Positions 1 through 11,268 of a DNA stretch of 64,000 bases are shown piece by piece. A program made the translations under genes and the position numbers. This stretch comes from Dolomedes plantarius (lineage: Eukaryota > Arthropoda > Arachnida > Araneae > Dolomedidae), in assembly GCA_907164885.2 (NCBI GenBank), contig OU015490.1:241746449-241810448 (forward strand). The letters are read 5' to 3'. The first letter of the stretch is position 1. Every line of letters starts with the position of its first letter. Below the pieces are notes generated by a model. The model did no database searches and was not told where the DNA came from. It saw only the letters and a list, made by a program, of their open reading frames with translations.

Positions 1-345
1 GGATTCAGTCAATTTTTTATTTACTTTCCTTTTCTTGGGCTGTGAAGGTCCTGCCATACTTGTACTGTCCGTCATTTTTAAAAACGCACATAAAAAAATT
101 GAAACACAAAATTTGAAAACCACGCACGTAAAATATAAAAACAATGCTTCACTAACATGCTTCAAAAACCTCTTTGTTCAACCTCCAAGGTCCCACTAAA
201 AACAAAGCATATCACTTATCTTAATCGAACGTCGTCCCAGATCGTCGCCGGCATACGAGGTAGCGGCATGCTGACGCGCTACCGTGTCAATGGCAGCGAG
301 CGTGTTAATTTCGATGGCAAGAAATTTTTCAGTGATTTTGCTAAT
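1..345 (-). pseudogene. Truncated acidic-protein ORF start with leader, cut by window edge
   Basis: The start codon reads leftward from 75 and the frame runs off the window at base 1, so about 25 residues are visible (MTDS..., a lysine-rich stretch, then KKLT). The rest is its AT-rich leader. The same segment recurs at about 26560-27010, where more of the frame is visible: acidic clusters interrupted by stops. An acidic start of this kind resembles piggyBac-type transposase N-termini, but no DDD core or TTAA-flanked terminal repeat is visible, so identity is open. In both copies the segment sits inside a Jockey-like reverse transcriptase gene, so it was inserted before the array duplicated. 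Confidence 0.4.
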
Positions 346-930
346 AGTGTTTAATAAACTTATAGGACGATAACTATCGGCCGAGGAAGGGGGTTGGTTT
401 TCATTTTTTGCGAATTGGGATAATAATGGGATTTTTCCATTTAGGAGGGAAATATTCAAATTTAAAAATAGAAATTATAAGAGCGGTAAATTTGTAGATA
501 TAAAGACGAGGGAGATTCTTAAGCATAGTATGAGTGGTACCATCATCTCCAGTAGACTTCCTTCTGGAGAGATTTTTAATATCTTTAACGTCAACAGGAA
601 CAATATAAGGGGTGGGGCTATCGTGAGGCGTATTTTTAAAGAGATCCAAATTAGTCTTGACAATGTTTTCAGCGCTGGAATTTTGAGGGGGGGGGGAGCA
701 AAATAATGAGAAAGAGTTTTAGCAATAAGGTTACATTTTTCGAGTTCAGTGCTAACATGAGAATTGGAATTGGGGATTTTAAGAGGGGGGAATGGTATTA
801 AATTGGTTTTTGAATCTTTTGGCCGCACGCCAAATAGCACTGTACAGATCAATGTACAGATCATGATTATCACCAAGAATTCAAGCGTCAGGATATTATT
901 CGTTCAAGAGTACCAACTAAATACACTGCT
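346..930 (-). pseudogene. Jockey-like non-LTR reverse transcriptase, N-terminal half (decayed)
   Basis: Minus-strand frames spell pieces of the RT N-terminal region: a segment with PKWKNPIIIPIRKK, then SYRPISLLNTISKITEKFL, the conserved 'RPISLL' block of Jockey/CR1 RTs. The pieces lie in several frames with stops. It aligns with 27030-28245 in the next unit but lacks about 0.6 kb present there (about 27578-28193), so this copy carries an extra deletion. The left end is interrupted by the fragment at 1-345. The element is dead. Confidence 0.7.
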
Positions 931-959
931 TCGCGCAAACCACGAAGCAGCCAGGTAGC

Positions 960-1253
960 GCTACTAGTACGCTAAAAATATATATGTTTTCAATTTGCAA
1001 CAGTGTAGTCTTCAGTTAGAACTTTAACGTATCTATCTTGAATCATATTTAGTTCTTTATTAACGAATAAATTCCTTTGGTTGACGAAATTTATAAAATG
1101 AATCCTGTTGCAAGGTGCAGAAAAGTTCAGGCTATCCGAAAATACCATTTTCATTTTGTTATCAGCATTTATGTAGCTGTAAATAGTAGAAAAATTTTAT
1201 TCATAGGTTAACATTGAGTTTAGCAAATCCAGTAGGGTCAGTTGACAGCAGCC
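960..1253. repeat. Half copy of the TTAA-flanked MITE family (family R)
   Basis: The right half matches the right half of the complete copy at 1772-2141, from the region reading 'aaattcctttggttgacgaa' through to the terminal 'acagcagcc' followed by TTAA (1254-1257). The left terminal inverted repeat is missing. The same truncated copy occurs at about 28310-28605 upstream of X2, so it was there before the units duplicated. Confidence 0.6.
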
Positions 1254-1532
1254 TTAACCTACGTATCAAAAGGATTGTGATCGATGTTATGACTCACAAG
1301 ATGCGTCACGACGCAGTTCTTACTTGAGAAATAAGGTCTCATTTCAATATCATATATTATCCAAATAAAGTATGTTTAGAATCAAAATGAAAAGAATTAT
1401 GTTGAAAGTAAAATTAAATGATGTTTTATTATATTTACTATGTAAATTAAACATTACATTCATTTTCCATTTATTACAATAATATTTTGAGATAAATGGC
1501 AACGGAAATTTTTCAATGTAATCGGTCAGGGA

Positions 1533-1540
1533 TATAAATA
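1533..1540 (+). promoter_or_regulatory. TATA box of gene X1
   Basis: A perfect TATAAATA lies about 60 bp upstream of a consensus splice donor. X2 has the same octamer at 28874-28881 with similar surroundings, and Y2 has it at 42404-42411. Transcription would start roughly 25-32 bp downstream, near 1563-1572. No other core promoter element was assigned. Confidence 0.6.
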
Positions 1541-1564
1541 ACCGGATGATGTATTCTGGCTTCT

Positions 1565-1600
1565 CCTTCTTAAGTGTTCATCTTTATTTCTGTCGATTTT
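1565..1600 (+). other. Gene X1 exon 1 (non-coding), predicted
   Basis: Short leader exon between the expected start site and the donor GTAAGT at 1601-1606. It has no ATG in the predicted span, so it is probably all 5' UTR. The exon and donor are conserved in X2 (ending at 28941). The 5' end is only inferred from TATA spacing; the donor is well supported. The intron to the acceptor at 3276 is about 1.68 kb and holds a complete family R MITE. Confidence 0.55.
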
Positions 1601-1771
1601 GTAAGTACAGTGGGATCGCTATGTACTTTAAACATATTTAGAATGTATAGTATAAAATTGTGCAATGAAGGTGTTAAATGTAACTATGTACAAACAAATA
1701 ATTTTTTTGGGAGAAATGTCTAGAGGACTAGGTCTAATGTACTTCAATTTTGGAATTTTGCGTTTTGTTAA

Positions 1772-2141
1772 GGTTGCTGTGTTCTAACCCAGTTGTATTC
1801 GCAAATATTACTATTACCCTGAGTAGAAAATTTTCAGAGAATTGCTGACTTCGATTTGAATATTCCTTTTTTTGAAAATATTACTCCGTAATAGAGAAAA
1901 AATATTTTTAAAATAGCAGTTTTTTCTCCGAATAATTTGAAAAGTGTTTTAAATGCCTCTCATTCGTTTGGTGGACAAAATTTAAAAAATGAATCTTGTT
2001 GTTAGGTGCAGAAAAATGCAGGCTATCTGAAAATACCATTTTCATTTTATCAGCATTTATGTAGCTGTAAATAGTAGGCAATTTTTTTCCATAGGTTAAC
2101 ATTGAGGTTAGCAAATCCAGTAGGGTTAGTATACAGCAGCC
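1772..2141. mobile_element. Complete 370-bp MITE of family R in the X1 intron, TTAA target duplication
   Basis: The ends are inverted copies: left GGTTGCTGTGTTCTAACCC, and right, read in reverse, GGCTGCTGTATACTAACCC. Each is flanked by TTAA (1768-1771 and 2142-2145). A TTAA duplication points to piggyBac-type mobilisation. No coding region is present. The family is abundant here: partial or complete copies lie near 960, 21180, 28310, 29113, 43755, 47660, 58090 and 59068. Confidence 0.7.
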
Positions 2142-3292
2142 TTAAGCCTTGCTCAACTTTAGATAATCTAGCAATGTTTGGCAATACCAAAGAGTCATCT
2201 ATTTCAGCAAAAACTTCTGGACTTCCGAAATAGTTGCAAATTTTACTAGTGCCGTAATTCTGTGTCTATAGAGATTCTGTCAGTCTAAGATTACATTTAA
2301 CATCACTATAAACAAGATACTTCTATTTTCATATAACAGCGTCAGTGTCTTGTATTATAATTAATATCAAATGTTTAGTTTTACTTTTAATTCGAGAGCT
2401 TTTTAATTTAAATTGACACAAGGTAGCTATTATAGTAGCTGAAACTAAACTACGAAATGCTTCATCTGTGATGTATACAATTTATTTACCCTAATAATAT
2501 TGTCGTTTGAACAAATATAGTTCTCTCAGCAATTCCACTGACCTCTTAAATGCAACTTACCATTGAAGACAAAATACTTATTTACTGAAACCTGTCAAAT
2601 TCTGATTTCAAGTTTTCAGATTTGGTCAGAAGATAGTTAACGAAATGCCCAGTGATTTGTAAGCGAATATATTCAAAATAACTATAAATTTCTTTCTTGC
2701 CTTATTTCCTCCAAGCTCATGCAATACTTTCTTCTGACGTACTTGGATTTTAAATTTAGCGTATAAATCAATACTTTACCATCTTTCAAACAGTCTTCCT
2801 GACTATCCCTGTATGTTATATTCTTTCCGTCGAAAAATATATAAGGGTCACACCTAATTTGTGTCAAAGTTTACCCTAAAATTTAAATTTTATAGTTTTA
2901 TGAAAACTATTCCAGTAACTTGACAATCTCAACGATTTGATCAAAGTAATTTATTAAACTCTGATCTAAATTTTAGTCAGTAAGACATTCGTGCTGACAT
3001 TGATTGTGAATACTTGGGTAATCTTTCACCCTGTACTTGCAACTTTTTTACTTTCTCTGAGAGAACAGTTTGAAATTCACTTTCATTTAAACTAAAACAC
3101 TCTTTAAAAACCCTTGATGGGAGCTCTGGCTGTAGTCTTTATCCTAGAGAAATTTACAGATAGGTTTCTTAAATTCCTCCCCTTGACATGTTTAAGTTTT
3201 CCCTCTGTAGAGCCGTATTTTCAGTGCTGACTTATAATCCTTTCTTTTCAATGTTAAGTTATTGCAATATTTTCAGGAATAAATCTGCCGAA

Positions 3293-3535
3293 ATGCCTGA
3301 AATTGAGAAATCAACTTCAGTAACAGAAAAGGTAGAAGCTGTTGATATCGCAGCAACAAATCAACATGAAGCAGAAATTGAGGAAGTCGTGAAGAAAATT
3401 AAACAGCACATGATAGGTTATTCAGACACCATGAAAAGGCTTGTAGGGATGCTTGGAGGCCCCTGTTCGCATCTGAAATTGAATGTTCCTGAAAAAGTTC
3501 TTAAATATCTGGAAGACCGTGAACAGAGAAAATAA
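3293..3535 (+). CDS. Gene X1: 80-residue acidic helical protein, unknown function
   Basis: The coding sequence lies entirely in exon 2, which starts after the acceptor TTTTCAG ending at 3276. I chose this ATG because it is the first in the spliced exon, 16 nt from the acceptor, the same distance as in the Y genes. Residues 1-30 are polar and acidic. Residues 29-55 look like an amphipathic helix with KQHM (37-40), GY (42-43) and L50. A Gly-Gly-Pro-Cys turn (55-58) precedes a second helix (66-78). There is no signal peptide or membrane segment. X2 differs at four bases by my count, three of them silent (R79S is the only replacement). An ATTAAA lies 70 bp past the stop. I do not recognise the family. 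It could be nuclear or cytosolic and interaction-mediating, but nothing here shows function. Confidence 0.75.
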   Translation: MPEIEKSTSVTEKVEAVDIAATNQHEAEIEEVVKKIKQHMIGYSDTMKRLVGMLGGPCSHLKLNVPEKVLKYLEDREQRK

Positions 3536-3605
3536 TTGTCAATTCGGTCCTTTGTTTTTCTAACGAGGATTTGGAACAAAAGAAATGTAATATTGGTGTG
3601 CAGTT

Positions 3606-3611
3606 ATTAAA
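3606..3611 (+). terminator. Possible poly(A) signal of X1 (ATTAAA)
   Basis: This common variant hexamer is kept at the matching place in X2 (31612-31617). X2 also has AATAAA at 31591-31596, which X1 lacks through a small deletion. Confidence 0.4.
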
Positions 3612-3747
3612 AACATTTTGACCTGTTTTGCCTAAACATTGATATTCCTTTTTAGTTACGATATCTAATATTAGTAGGAGGATCATTCGTAACACCTGCC
3701 TAAATGTTCTTTACAAAGGCTCCCTTATTTGTATTAACAAAGAAATA

Positions 3748-3809
3748 CAGATGGTGGACAAAATAATAGATGGTGGCTCCCTTATTTCTGTGAAAAGAGT
3801 GAAATATAT
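3748..3809. other. Tc1 remnant: 21-bp end plus filler DNA
   Basis: Bases 3748-3768 equal the first 21 bp of the Tc1 that starts at 31757 in the paralogous site, and also follow a TA. The rest of the 1.2-kb element is absent. About 40 bp of filler follows, part of which (GGCTCCCTTATTT) copies flanking DNA at about 3718-3730. The normal flank then resumes at 3811. Confidence 0.6.
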
Positions 3810-3810
3810 A

Positions 3811-5936
3811 GTAATTTCACTTAAATAGCTAACTGTATATTGCTAAACGGGACATTAATTTGTCTATGTGTATGCTGCTAAAAACTTCAGGACATTTCAA
3901 AGCTCTTTTATGTTCTTGAAAATTTATGCAAGTGCGATAAATGAATATTAGATTCAGAGGACTATGAAACAAGCTATTTCCTATATGTAAAATACTATTC
4001 CCTATTTCTGTATAATATCTAGCATGAACTGAAAACATAAACCAGTAGCTTAAAAGATGTGCAGTTTAGTTCAGGCATTATAATGTTATGAGACTTTTCA
4101 TTTTGACTTTTCAACCTAACTTTTCTCTAAACGTTTCTGCCATTCGGGTATTTCTCGTAAGCTTTTGATTTCTAACTAAAGCTATCAAGTGTTTTAATTG
4201 GTAGCTGCCAGGCCTTTTTGCATAATGTAAATCGTGCTCTGATTTTGTACATAGTTGAATTGACACCCCGGGATGGGCCGTAGGGTACCGCTGACGATCA
4301 CTCCACGGAACTCTATTTTTCACTGTTATAAGTCTTATTTTGTTCTCGTTTAGCTCTTGCAGAGCACGATGCAACTTTACAAAATGCAGTCCCAACTATA
4401 AAAAGGAAATATCGGAAGTTCAGAAAGATAAATAAAAGAAAATCGATACCGGGGGGGGGGGGGGGAGAAAGCATAACCTGTCTTTACCAACTTATCGTCA
4501 GTGTCTTTTTATGCAAATGTAGCAATGGCTACATGTATAACGCAGACCAATAAGAAAACTATTATCGATCTGATTAATGTATGGCTACAGAGACCGCAAT
4601 AGGTTAGCACATAAACTGATAGTAAATTGCCATTTAAACTAATTATTTGACGGTAAGTTCTTTATTTGAAGGGTATTTTTTAAACACTTATTAAAGTACA
4701 CGTATTACAGACTTATTTCAGTGCAGAAGTATTTTGCAGTCCTTCCTAAAATCTTGAGGTTTCATTGATTTCCGTTTTCAGCAAAACAAAAACTATGATG
4801 GAAACGTGGAAAATTCTTATGCATCAGGTTTAAAGCAAGTAGTCATCTCTTAATGAAAAGGGTTTATTTTATAACTATTAGTTAAGCACCATAAATTCAA
4901 ATTTCGTTTTTTTCCCCTGAAAGCAACACGTTGAAAATGGAAATGCGTTTGTGTAAAAACTCGTAGGAATTGACCCATTCACAAACAAAATCGGTTCACT
5001 GTGAGCCATTTGCAAGCCAAGTCCACTTTTAAAAAATTTTAGTGTCAGAGCACTTGATTGATCCCTTCCATTTTACTTCCATAGTAATTTTCCGAAATGA
5101 TTACCACCCAATGACGAGGTTTCTTTTGCCCATCGAATAAGTACCTGTTTTCAGAAGGCATTCAAGTTAATCCCACACTCGAACATAAATCGTTTCAAAA
5201 ATACAATTCAAACGCAGTAGGAAGTACGAGTACTTGAGAATACTGGTAAAACATTTAGTGTTTCATCAGAAAAAAGGGTAAAATAAAATCAGTTACTGTG
5301 TAACTGCAGAAGTAAGTCATTCGGAATTATTTAAATTTCTTTTCTGTAGTCAAAATGTAATTTGAAGATTTATTTGGATGTTATTACTTTTTTGCACTTG
5401 CCAAATGAATAGTCCCGTGGTCACGGAAAAAAATTGTAATAACGATTATTTCAAGGTTATTATGTTTTGTAGTTTATATCTGATGACATAAAATCTTTAT
5501 CTCCAACAGCATATTCTACAATATTAATTTGAATTTATACTTTCAGAGGAATTTCAAAAAACAATGCATATTATTATTCACTTTTCACCACTTTTTGTTT
5601 TATGGACTTGATTTTACAAGTGAGTGGCCCTATTGTTACCTGGATATGAGGTAAAACATCAATGAACCCACACTAACCAGTTATGTTTTACATCTCTGGT
5701 TGTTTTACTTCGAAGTAAAACATTACGGAAAACATACTTTCTAAATCGAGGTGAAAGTACTACCTGAGATAATTTCTGTAAATTTGAATTGATTATTCAC
5801 ATAATTATAAAAGGTTGGTTTTGAAAAGAGTCAACTTCACTTTTCTGTAAATGAATGGTAACTATTTCTCTCACCGGAATAAAATGGTTTTCGTCAAAAA
5901 TGACTCATTGCTAAACAGTAGCCTCCTTTGCTCAGT
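3811..5936. other. X1 downstream flank, no gene recognised
   Basis: This stretch aligns along its length with about 33000-35137 downstream of X2, with scattered small indels. It has a G run at 4451-4466. Short reading frames here are not kept between the two copies, so I see no conserved coding potential. No tRNA-like fold or terminal repeat was noticed. Confidence 0.6.
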
Positions 5937-5944
5937 GCTTAGAG

Positions 5945-6854
5945 TAGAGGTTCCCAAAGTGTGTAACGGGGCACTGTGGGGTGCCGCGAAGTGCCTATGA
6001 TCTCCAATCTAATTTATTGCTAAGGGCTTTTCCGATATAACTCCAAAAGACCTCTGTATTGCAGAAGTAAATGGTCTGTAGTAGAGAAAAGGTTTCGCAT
6101 AACATGCTGTCAGTTTTCGCAGAGCACCTATCACAACGAACTGATTGGTTCGCAAAGTACTTCGCAGAAGACCAAACCGAAGAGTTTGCATGGATCCACG
6201 ATCCATTCAAAGTGGAAGCTCCAAAAGAATTCTCTTCACAAGAGGAAGAAAATATAATTGAGCTATCGAGTGACAAAAGCCTGAAAGCGAAATTCGCTTG
6301 TTTGGGTTTGACGGAGATTTGGATATCTATAAAAAAATGAGTATCCCATTCTAAGTGCAACAGCTGTAAGAGTTCTCATTGTCTTTGGAACTTCATATCT
6401 GTATGAAGCTGGGTTTTCAGATGCTGTTACAAACAGCAAATTTCGTGCGAAAATTAATGTCAAAAAAGAAAGAGTAGATGTATCAAGATTTATTCCGTGA
6501 TTCTAACAACTGTGCAGTGAACAGCAGCTCCCCCCCCCCTCGTCACGTTAAAACTAAACACACATATACCAAGAGTATTTGGAAGGTAATTTTATTTTTA
6601 ATTTTATTAATGTTTCCCTTTTAATTACAATTGCGTGATTTTTAAACACAAGTCTTATTAATTTATTAATGTTCTTACCGCTTACTTCTCTAATTTCTTC
6701 TTCACAGTCGTACAAATATGAAATATATATATATATTATGCATAATATATATAATAATAATACACCACAGACATATATTATATGAAAAGGGTGCCGTTAA
6801 AAATTTCTAATTCACTTAAGGGTGCCACGACTTGGATAAGTTTGGGAACCCCTG
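5945..6854 (+). mobile_element. hAT element remnant carrying a transposase C-terminal fragment
   Basis: The left end reads GGTTCCCAAAGTGTG and the right end, read in reverse, CAGGGGTTCCCAAACTTATC. Flanks are gcttagag (5937-5944) and gcttagtg (6855-6862), an 8-bp hAT-type target duplication with one change. The paralogous insertion at 35146-36034 keeps the duplication perfect, and an uninterrupted site lies at about 8915-8935. The element is internally deleted, keeping only the transposase C-terminus. Confidence 0.8.
6071..6500 (+). pseudogene. hAT transposase C-terminus (ZBED/SCAND3-like), frameshifted
   Basis: The first frame (6071-6340) includes FAEHLSQRTDWFAKYF and LTEIWISIKK. A second frame up to about 6500 gives TAVRVLIVFGTSYLYEAGF-like text followed by KKERVDVSRFIP. 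'LPFATTYLCEAGF' followed by a basic 'R...L' tail is the usual C-terminal dimerisation end of ZBED5/SCAND3-type hAT transposases. The BED finger and catalytic N-terminal half are missing. A short indel near 6340 splits the frames. The paralogue at 35259-35704 has the same break in an A-run. Confidence 0.75.
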
Positions 6855-6862
6855 GCTTAGTG

Positions 6863-7876
6863 TTGGTAAATTTTGTATTTAAATAAAATCAGTAATGAGT
6901 CGTAACCAACATCGTCAGAAATAATCCCTTTGAGTGCTACTGCAGTATAGAGCACCACATTTCACAAAAAGGGAAAAAGTGCATTTTATTCAGAATGTAA
7001 GGTTTTGTCTTCTCTGGTAGTGTAGTGTATTTCAGAAAGGTTTGATCTCATTGCTTCATTGGTCAAATGTTTCGGTCATTTTGAAAATAAACTATTATGC
7101 AGTAACTGTAAGAGTGGTTATATTGGACAATGCTTCAATAAACATGAAGGCTAAAATTTTCAGACTTTATATTTTTTTGTCTGAATCCTGTAAAACATAA
7201 TTTTTAATATAGATAATATTAAAATAATCTGTTATTACACTCTCATAACTCTGATTAACATTAAAGAAATACGAAATATTTGAACACTGGCTATCGTTAC
7301 CATAATATAAGCTCTGCTGCTCAGTCATTTGGAAAGCGAAATTTTTTATCCATGAAACTTACTGAAGGGAAGAATAATCCCCCCCCTTCCCATTTATATG
7401 CCGACGTTCTACGAACACACTTTAAATTATACTGGTTTTGGTAACTTAAAAGGTACAGCTGTTGGCCCTTGGGCAGGTAGCATTAAAAGCTCTGAGCTCT
7501 GAAGGGGAAATATATATTTTGCGAAGGCATTTTGAGCGACTTGCCTTCGAAATTTGTCGTTCGCCTCAAAATTCATGATCTGACTCAGCTAATGTTAGCT
7601 TCAAAATTTTCAATTCCTATTATTTTTATTTCGACTGGAGGATGTAGTGGGGCACGTTCCCTCCCGCTAGATACTCGTTAAACCCATTACTTCACATAAC
7701 CAATAAACAATTGACATCGTATCATGGTTAACTTCGCGCGCCTTCCTTTAGTGGGCTCGTGTTTGAACCCTTGTTACTGCATGGACGTCACTGTGGTGTC
7801 CCCTCACATGGAGCAGTTTTCTTTCGCCTGTGTGAAGTTTCTGTAACAAATTAACCAGTAAATTGAAAGTAGGGAT
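6863..7876. repeat. Flank shared by the units (X-to-Y linker DNA)
   Basis: The first part (to about 7480) matches 8925-9920 and 36043-39170. The second part matches 18966-19360 and 41323-41640. In units 2 and 3 this DNA leads into the Y promoter. Here it stops at 7873-7876 and joins a Jockey fragment. No gene recognised. Confidence 0.65.
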
Positions 7877-8870
7877 AAAATGTCAACAGATAAAATGCTT
7901 CTTTCAGTCTATCTAGTAGTATAACGTATATGAAGGATATCAAGAAATGTGTTTTCACCAAGAGCTTCAAGAAGAGTAGTAGTAACTACAGTACATGAGT
8001 TGGGCCCTCCACTGTAAGATGATATAGCAATGCATAAAACATCAGGGATCAGTAAAAAACAAAATTAGGAAGGAAAATAGAAATTGGGAAAAACAAAAAG
8101 CTTCGATAGTACAAGTAAAGGTAAAACATGGGGGAAAAAGAGACCGAGCGAACAAAGAATAGGACAAACAATTAAAAGTTACGAACAAGAATAGAACAGG
8201 GCCGTATCTTGTTAGCTGGGTCAGCAAGGTCGTAATCGGCAAGATTTTTAATATGATCATTTGGAAAATCTTTATGGAAGTTAATAGCAAGATTTTGAAG
8301 ATAAGTTTGAATAGTGGGGAGATTTATCTCCCTATAAATGTCCACATTACGGAAATACCATAGGGTTAGTGGTTTGCCGAATAGTCATATTTTGAGCAAC
8401 AGCCAGAATTTTAATGTTGGAATCCGCAGCATTCGACCAAACTGGTCCAGTATAAGTAAGTAAGGGTCCTAAGAAAGATTTATAAATGAGCATTTTGTTA
8501 CTAAAGTTCAGTTTACTATTTTGGTTAAGTAAGGGATAAAGTTGTCTTTTAGCATTACGAAATTTATTACGATTATTCATGATATGTTGTTTCAAAGTGA
8601 GTTTTTATCAAGGGTTAAACCTAGGTATTTATCAGTGTTTGACCAGGGGATAATGATGGAACCAATTTTAATATTGCAGTCAGCATAGGTACTATTGAAT
8701 TTATTAGTGAAAATAGTCGCAATGCACTTATTCGAGATCATTTTCTATTTAACGAGCCAGGAATTAATAAGGGCAATGTGGACAAGCGAAAAATTGGACG
8801 AGGACAAACAAAAAATTTAGAAGAATGACTCAGGATGGCACGAGGCCTTTTCCTGTTAGCAGCAGGATTT
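7877..8870 (-). pseudogene. Jockey-like RT C-terminal region, rearranged scrap
   Basis: Minus-strand frames carry the C-terminal region of the same element as 25231-26555: NRNKFRNAKRQLYPLLNQN, then SFLGPLLTYTGPVWSNAAD and MTIRQTTN. Homology to the 25-kb copy ends near 8782. Bases 8783-8870 resemble a second, diverged piece of the same element's 3' region (compare 25490-25570), after which X-flank sequence begins. The frame is broken throughout. Confidence 0.65.
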
Positions 8871-9921
8871 CGTCAAAAATGACTGCTTTTATACGCAATA
8901 GCCTCTTTCGTTTACTGTTTAGACTGTTGGTAAATTTTATACTTCCAGTAAAATCAGCTATCACACGTAACCAATATCGTCAGAAATAACCCCTTTGAGT
9001 GCAAGTACAGTATAGAGCACCACGTTCATAAAAAAGGGAGAAAGTACATTCTATTCAAAATACAAGATTTCGTCTTCTCTGGTAGAGAAATGTATTTAAG
9101 AGGGCTTTGATCTAATCTCTTCATTAGTCTAACGTTTGGGTCATTTTGAAAATCCCTTATTGTCCAATATATCTATTCTTACAGTTCATTGTAAGAGTAG
9201 TTATATTGGACAATGCTTCAATAAACCTGAAGACTAAATTTTAAAGTTTTTATATTTTTGTTTGAATCCTGTAAAGCATGATTTTTAATAAAGATAGTAA
9301 TGAAATAATCTGTGTCATAACACTCTCAAAAACAGGAACCGCCCCTTTCAGACCAATTGCCTTTTAGGACCTGGTGAATGGAACCTCCAACCAGGGGGCA
9401 TTAGCAACAACAACAGAACACTCTCAAAACTCTGAAACATTAAAGAAATACAACAGATATAAACACTGGATATTGTTACCATAAGACAATCTCTGCAGCT
9501 CGGTCATTTGGAAAACGAAATTATTAATTCTTGAAATTTATTGGAGGAAAGAATATTGCCTACAAAGATGTAAAGCATGAATAAGTTAAAAAAGAAAATA
9601 TAACATTTTTCCGAAATCTTTATCATTAAACAGCGAGATGTCACTTCATTACACCACCACCATTGCTAAAATCATGTGCCTGATTCTCGAAACTTGATAA
9701 TTTCCAATTTGCTGAAATGAAACTGTACGAAAGTGTTGTTCTATGCTCGCCAATAATCCATTCTTTTAGTTTACTGCTGTCTCTGATGGCCCATATTATT
9801 GGAAGCTTTTTCAACCCGCTCCCCTTTCCCGTTTATATGCCGACATTCTACGAGCACACTTTAAATTATACTTCTCTTAGGTAAGTTAAAAGGTACAGCT
9901 GTCAGTCCTTGGGCTGATAGC
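8871..9921. repeat. Partial X flank (third copy), lacking the X gene
   Basis: It begins at the equivalent of about position 5893 in the X1 flank, so the X exons are absent. It lacks the hAT insertion present in the X1 and X2 flanks: at about 8915-8935 the sequence passes straight through to 'tgttggtaaatttt'. It carries its own short insertion at 9332-9416 and leads into the BEL element. Confidence 0.65.
9332..9416 (+). mobile_element. 85-bp retroposed fragment with an (AAC)n tail
   Basis: It is flanked by perfect 13-bp direct repeats, aacactctcaaaa, at 9319-9331 and 9417-9429. It ends in 'agcaacaacaacag', a short simple-repeat tail as seen at the 3' ends of some LINEs and SINEs. The paralogous flanks at about 7240 and 38605 lack it. 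It is too short to classify, but the duplication and tail support target-primed retroposition. Confidence 0.65.
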
Positions 9922-9972
9922 ATTACTGTTCTGACTCGAGATTGGTTTCAAACTTACTATTTATTTATAATA

Positions 9973-11268
9973 CTGAGGCTGTTCACACATAATTTAGACG
10001 ATGTATATTGTATTCACAAAACTACATAAAATTCTTGTGTTTTAAATGTTCTATTTGACACACCATATTCTGAACTATCTTTCGAAACCGCAATTTCCAT
10101 GATAATAATGCCTTTTGAAGTGTCAGAAGAGGTATTCTATCCCATTCCTCCTGAACAGCTTTCCAGAGTCCTGTAACGGTTTTGGGACGACGTTTGGATA
10201 ATGCAGATTTTAAAAGTCCGAAAGCACAAAATTCTATAGGTGATACATCGGGAGATTTACTAGGGATATCAGTGAAGGGTATGGCCTTGATACCAGTTTT
10301 TTGTTCCATTTCTTTTTGGAAATTTACAGTGGATTTTGATGTGTGACTGCTAGCTTTGTCCTTATGGAGTCTCACAGATTGATGGCACTGTGGGTAAAGC
10401 GATGGTATTTCATTCAGAAAAATTGGCGATAAAATATGTTCGTGATAGTATTTGGAGTTAATCTTGACATTTTTTTCCACTCTCTTTATTTTTAACTTGC
10501 CATTATAAGAAAAACCAACAACAATCATGGATCCCTTAGAAAAACTTTCTTTCGATTCTTTGAACCATGTACTTAAATTTTTTTCTCCCCTTTTATGATA
10601 ATAAATGGCTCTTTTTTGTTGCAATCATTTAAATACACCCATGATTCATGTATTGTGACAATTGTTTTCCATTTTTCTTTGGATAAGTGTTTCTCATATA
10701 GAATTCTGCAGCGTGTCCTGCGCTCAGCGATATGATTTGGAAGAGGACGATGCACATTGCGTTTTTTCGCTTTCTTACGATTTAAATCAACGTTTATCAT
10801 TTTCTTTACAATGGACACCGAGCATTTTAATGATTTTGCAACTGTCCTTTGACTAGGGGGATTTTCTTTTAACATTAAACAACGTATCTTTGCAATAGTC
10901 GAAGATGTCCGTTTTTCCTTGGATACTTGTTTGGAATTTTTGTCCCACTTGAGGGTCCAATTTGACGTTTTTTTTCCTTTCTTGTTGACGATATTACCTA
11001 TCGACTCTTTAGATATCACAAAACCATGACTCTCACATCGTTTTTGGATAACTGAGTATGCATATTTCTTTTCGGAAAGAGCATAAATGTAGCCTTCGAA
11101 CCACTGCTTTGTTAAAAACGCCATTTTGAATAAAAACAAAACTTTCAAGCCGCAGACGATAATTTTGACTTTTAAAAACACAGTGCAATTGCAATTATTT
11201 CTTTTGCAGCAAACGATTTTTTATTACCGCTTTTCAAAATCGTCTAAAAAATGTGTGAACAGCGTCTG
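9973..11268 (-). mobile_element. DD41D (rosa-like) mariner inserted in the BEL 3' LTR
   Basis: A 1296-bp element with TA at both ends (9971-9972 and 11269-11270). Its terminal repeats read CTGAGGCTGTTCACAC and, in reverse at the other end, CAGACGCTGTTCACAC. The uninterrupted target is readable in the partner LTR near 18524-18535. A second copy lies at 54745-56042. Confidence 0.9.
10022..11124 (-). pseudogene. Mariner transposase (DD41D type), frameshifted, first catalytic Asp lost
   Basis: The N-terminal frame begins MAFLTKQWFEGYIYAL at 11124 and includes a helix-turn-helix (RTVAKSLKCSVSIVKKM). The C-terminal frame runs to 10022, with a shift near 10600-10624. The first catalytic position reads TIHESW where the copy at 55137 has TIDESW, so Asp is now His. 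The second Asp is in LHKDKASSH. Counting 41 residues onward reaches the Glu of SPIEFCAF; the other copy has Asn there, so the ancestral residue was probably Asp. That spacing is typical of DD41D (rosa-type) elements rather than DD34D mariners or DD34E Tc1s. Confidence 0.82.

Noticed and set aside
3188..3292. Upstream in-frame Met of the X1 reading frame as the protein start
   Set aside because: The 35 extra residues are hydrophobic and encoded upstream of a good acceptor (TTTTCAG at 3270-3276). They change length and sequence in X2, unlike the conserved part.
4451..4466. G homopolymer runs here and at about 23085 and 53285, C runs at 43982, 50105 and 52450, as possible regulatory or quadruplex sites
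   Set aside because: Simple homopolymers of unstable length. Several lie inside mobile elements, and nothing ties them to a gene.
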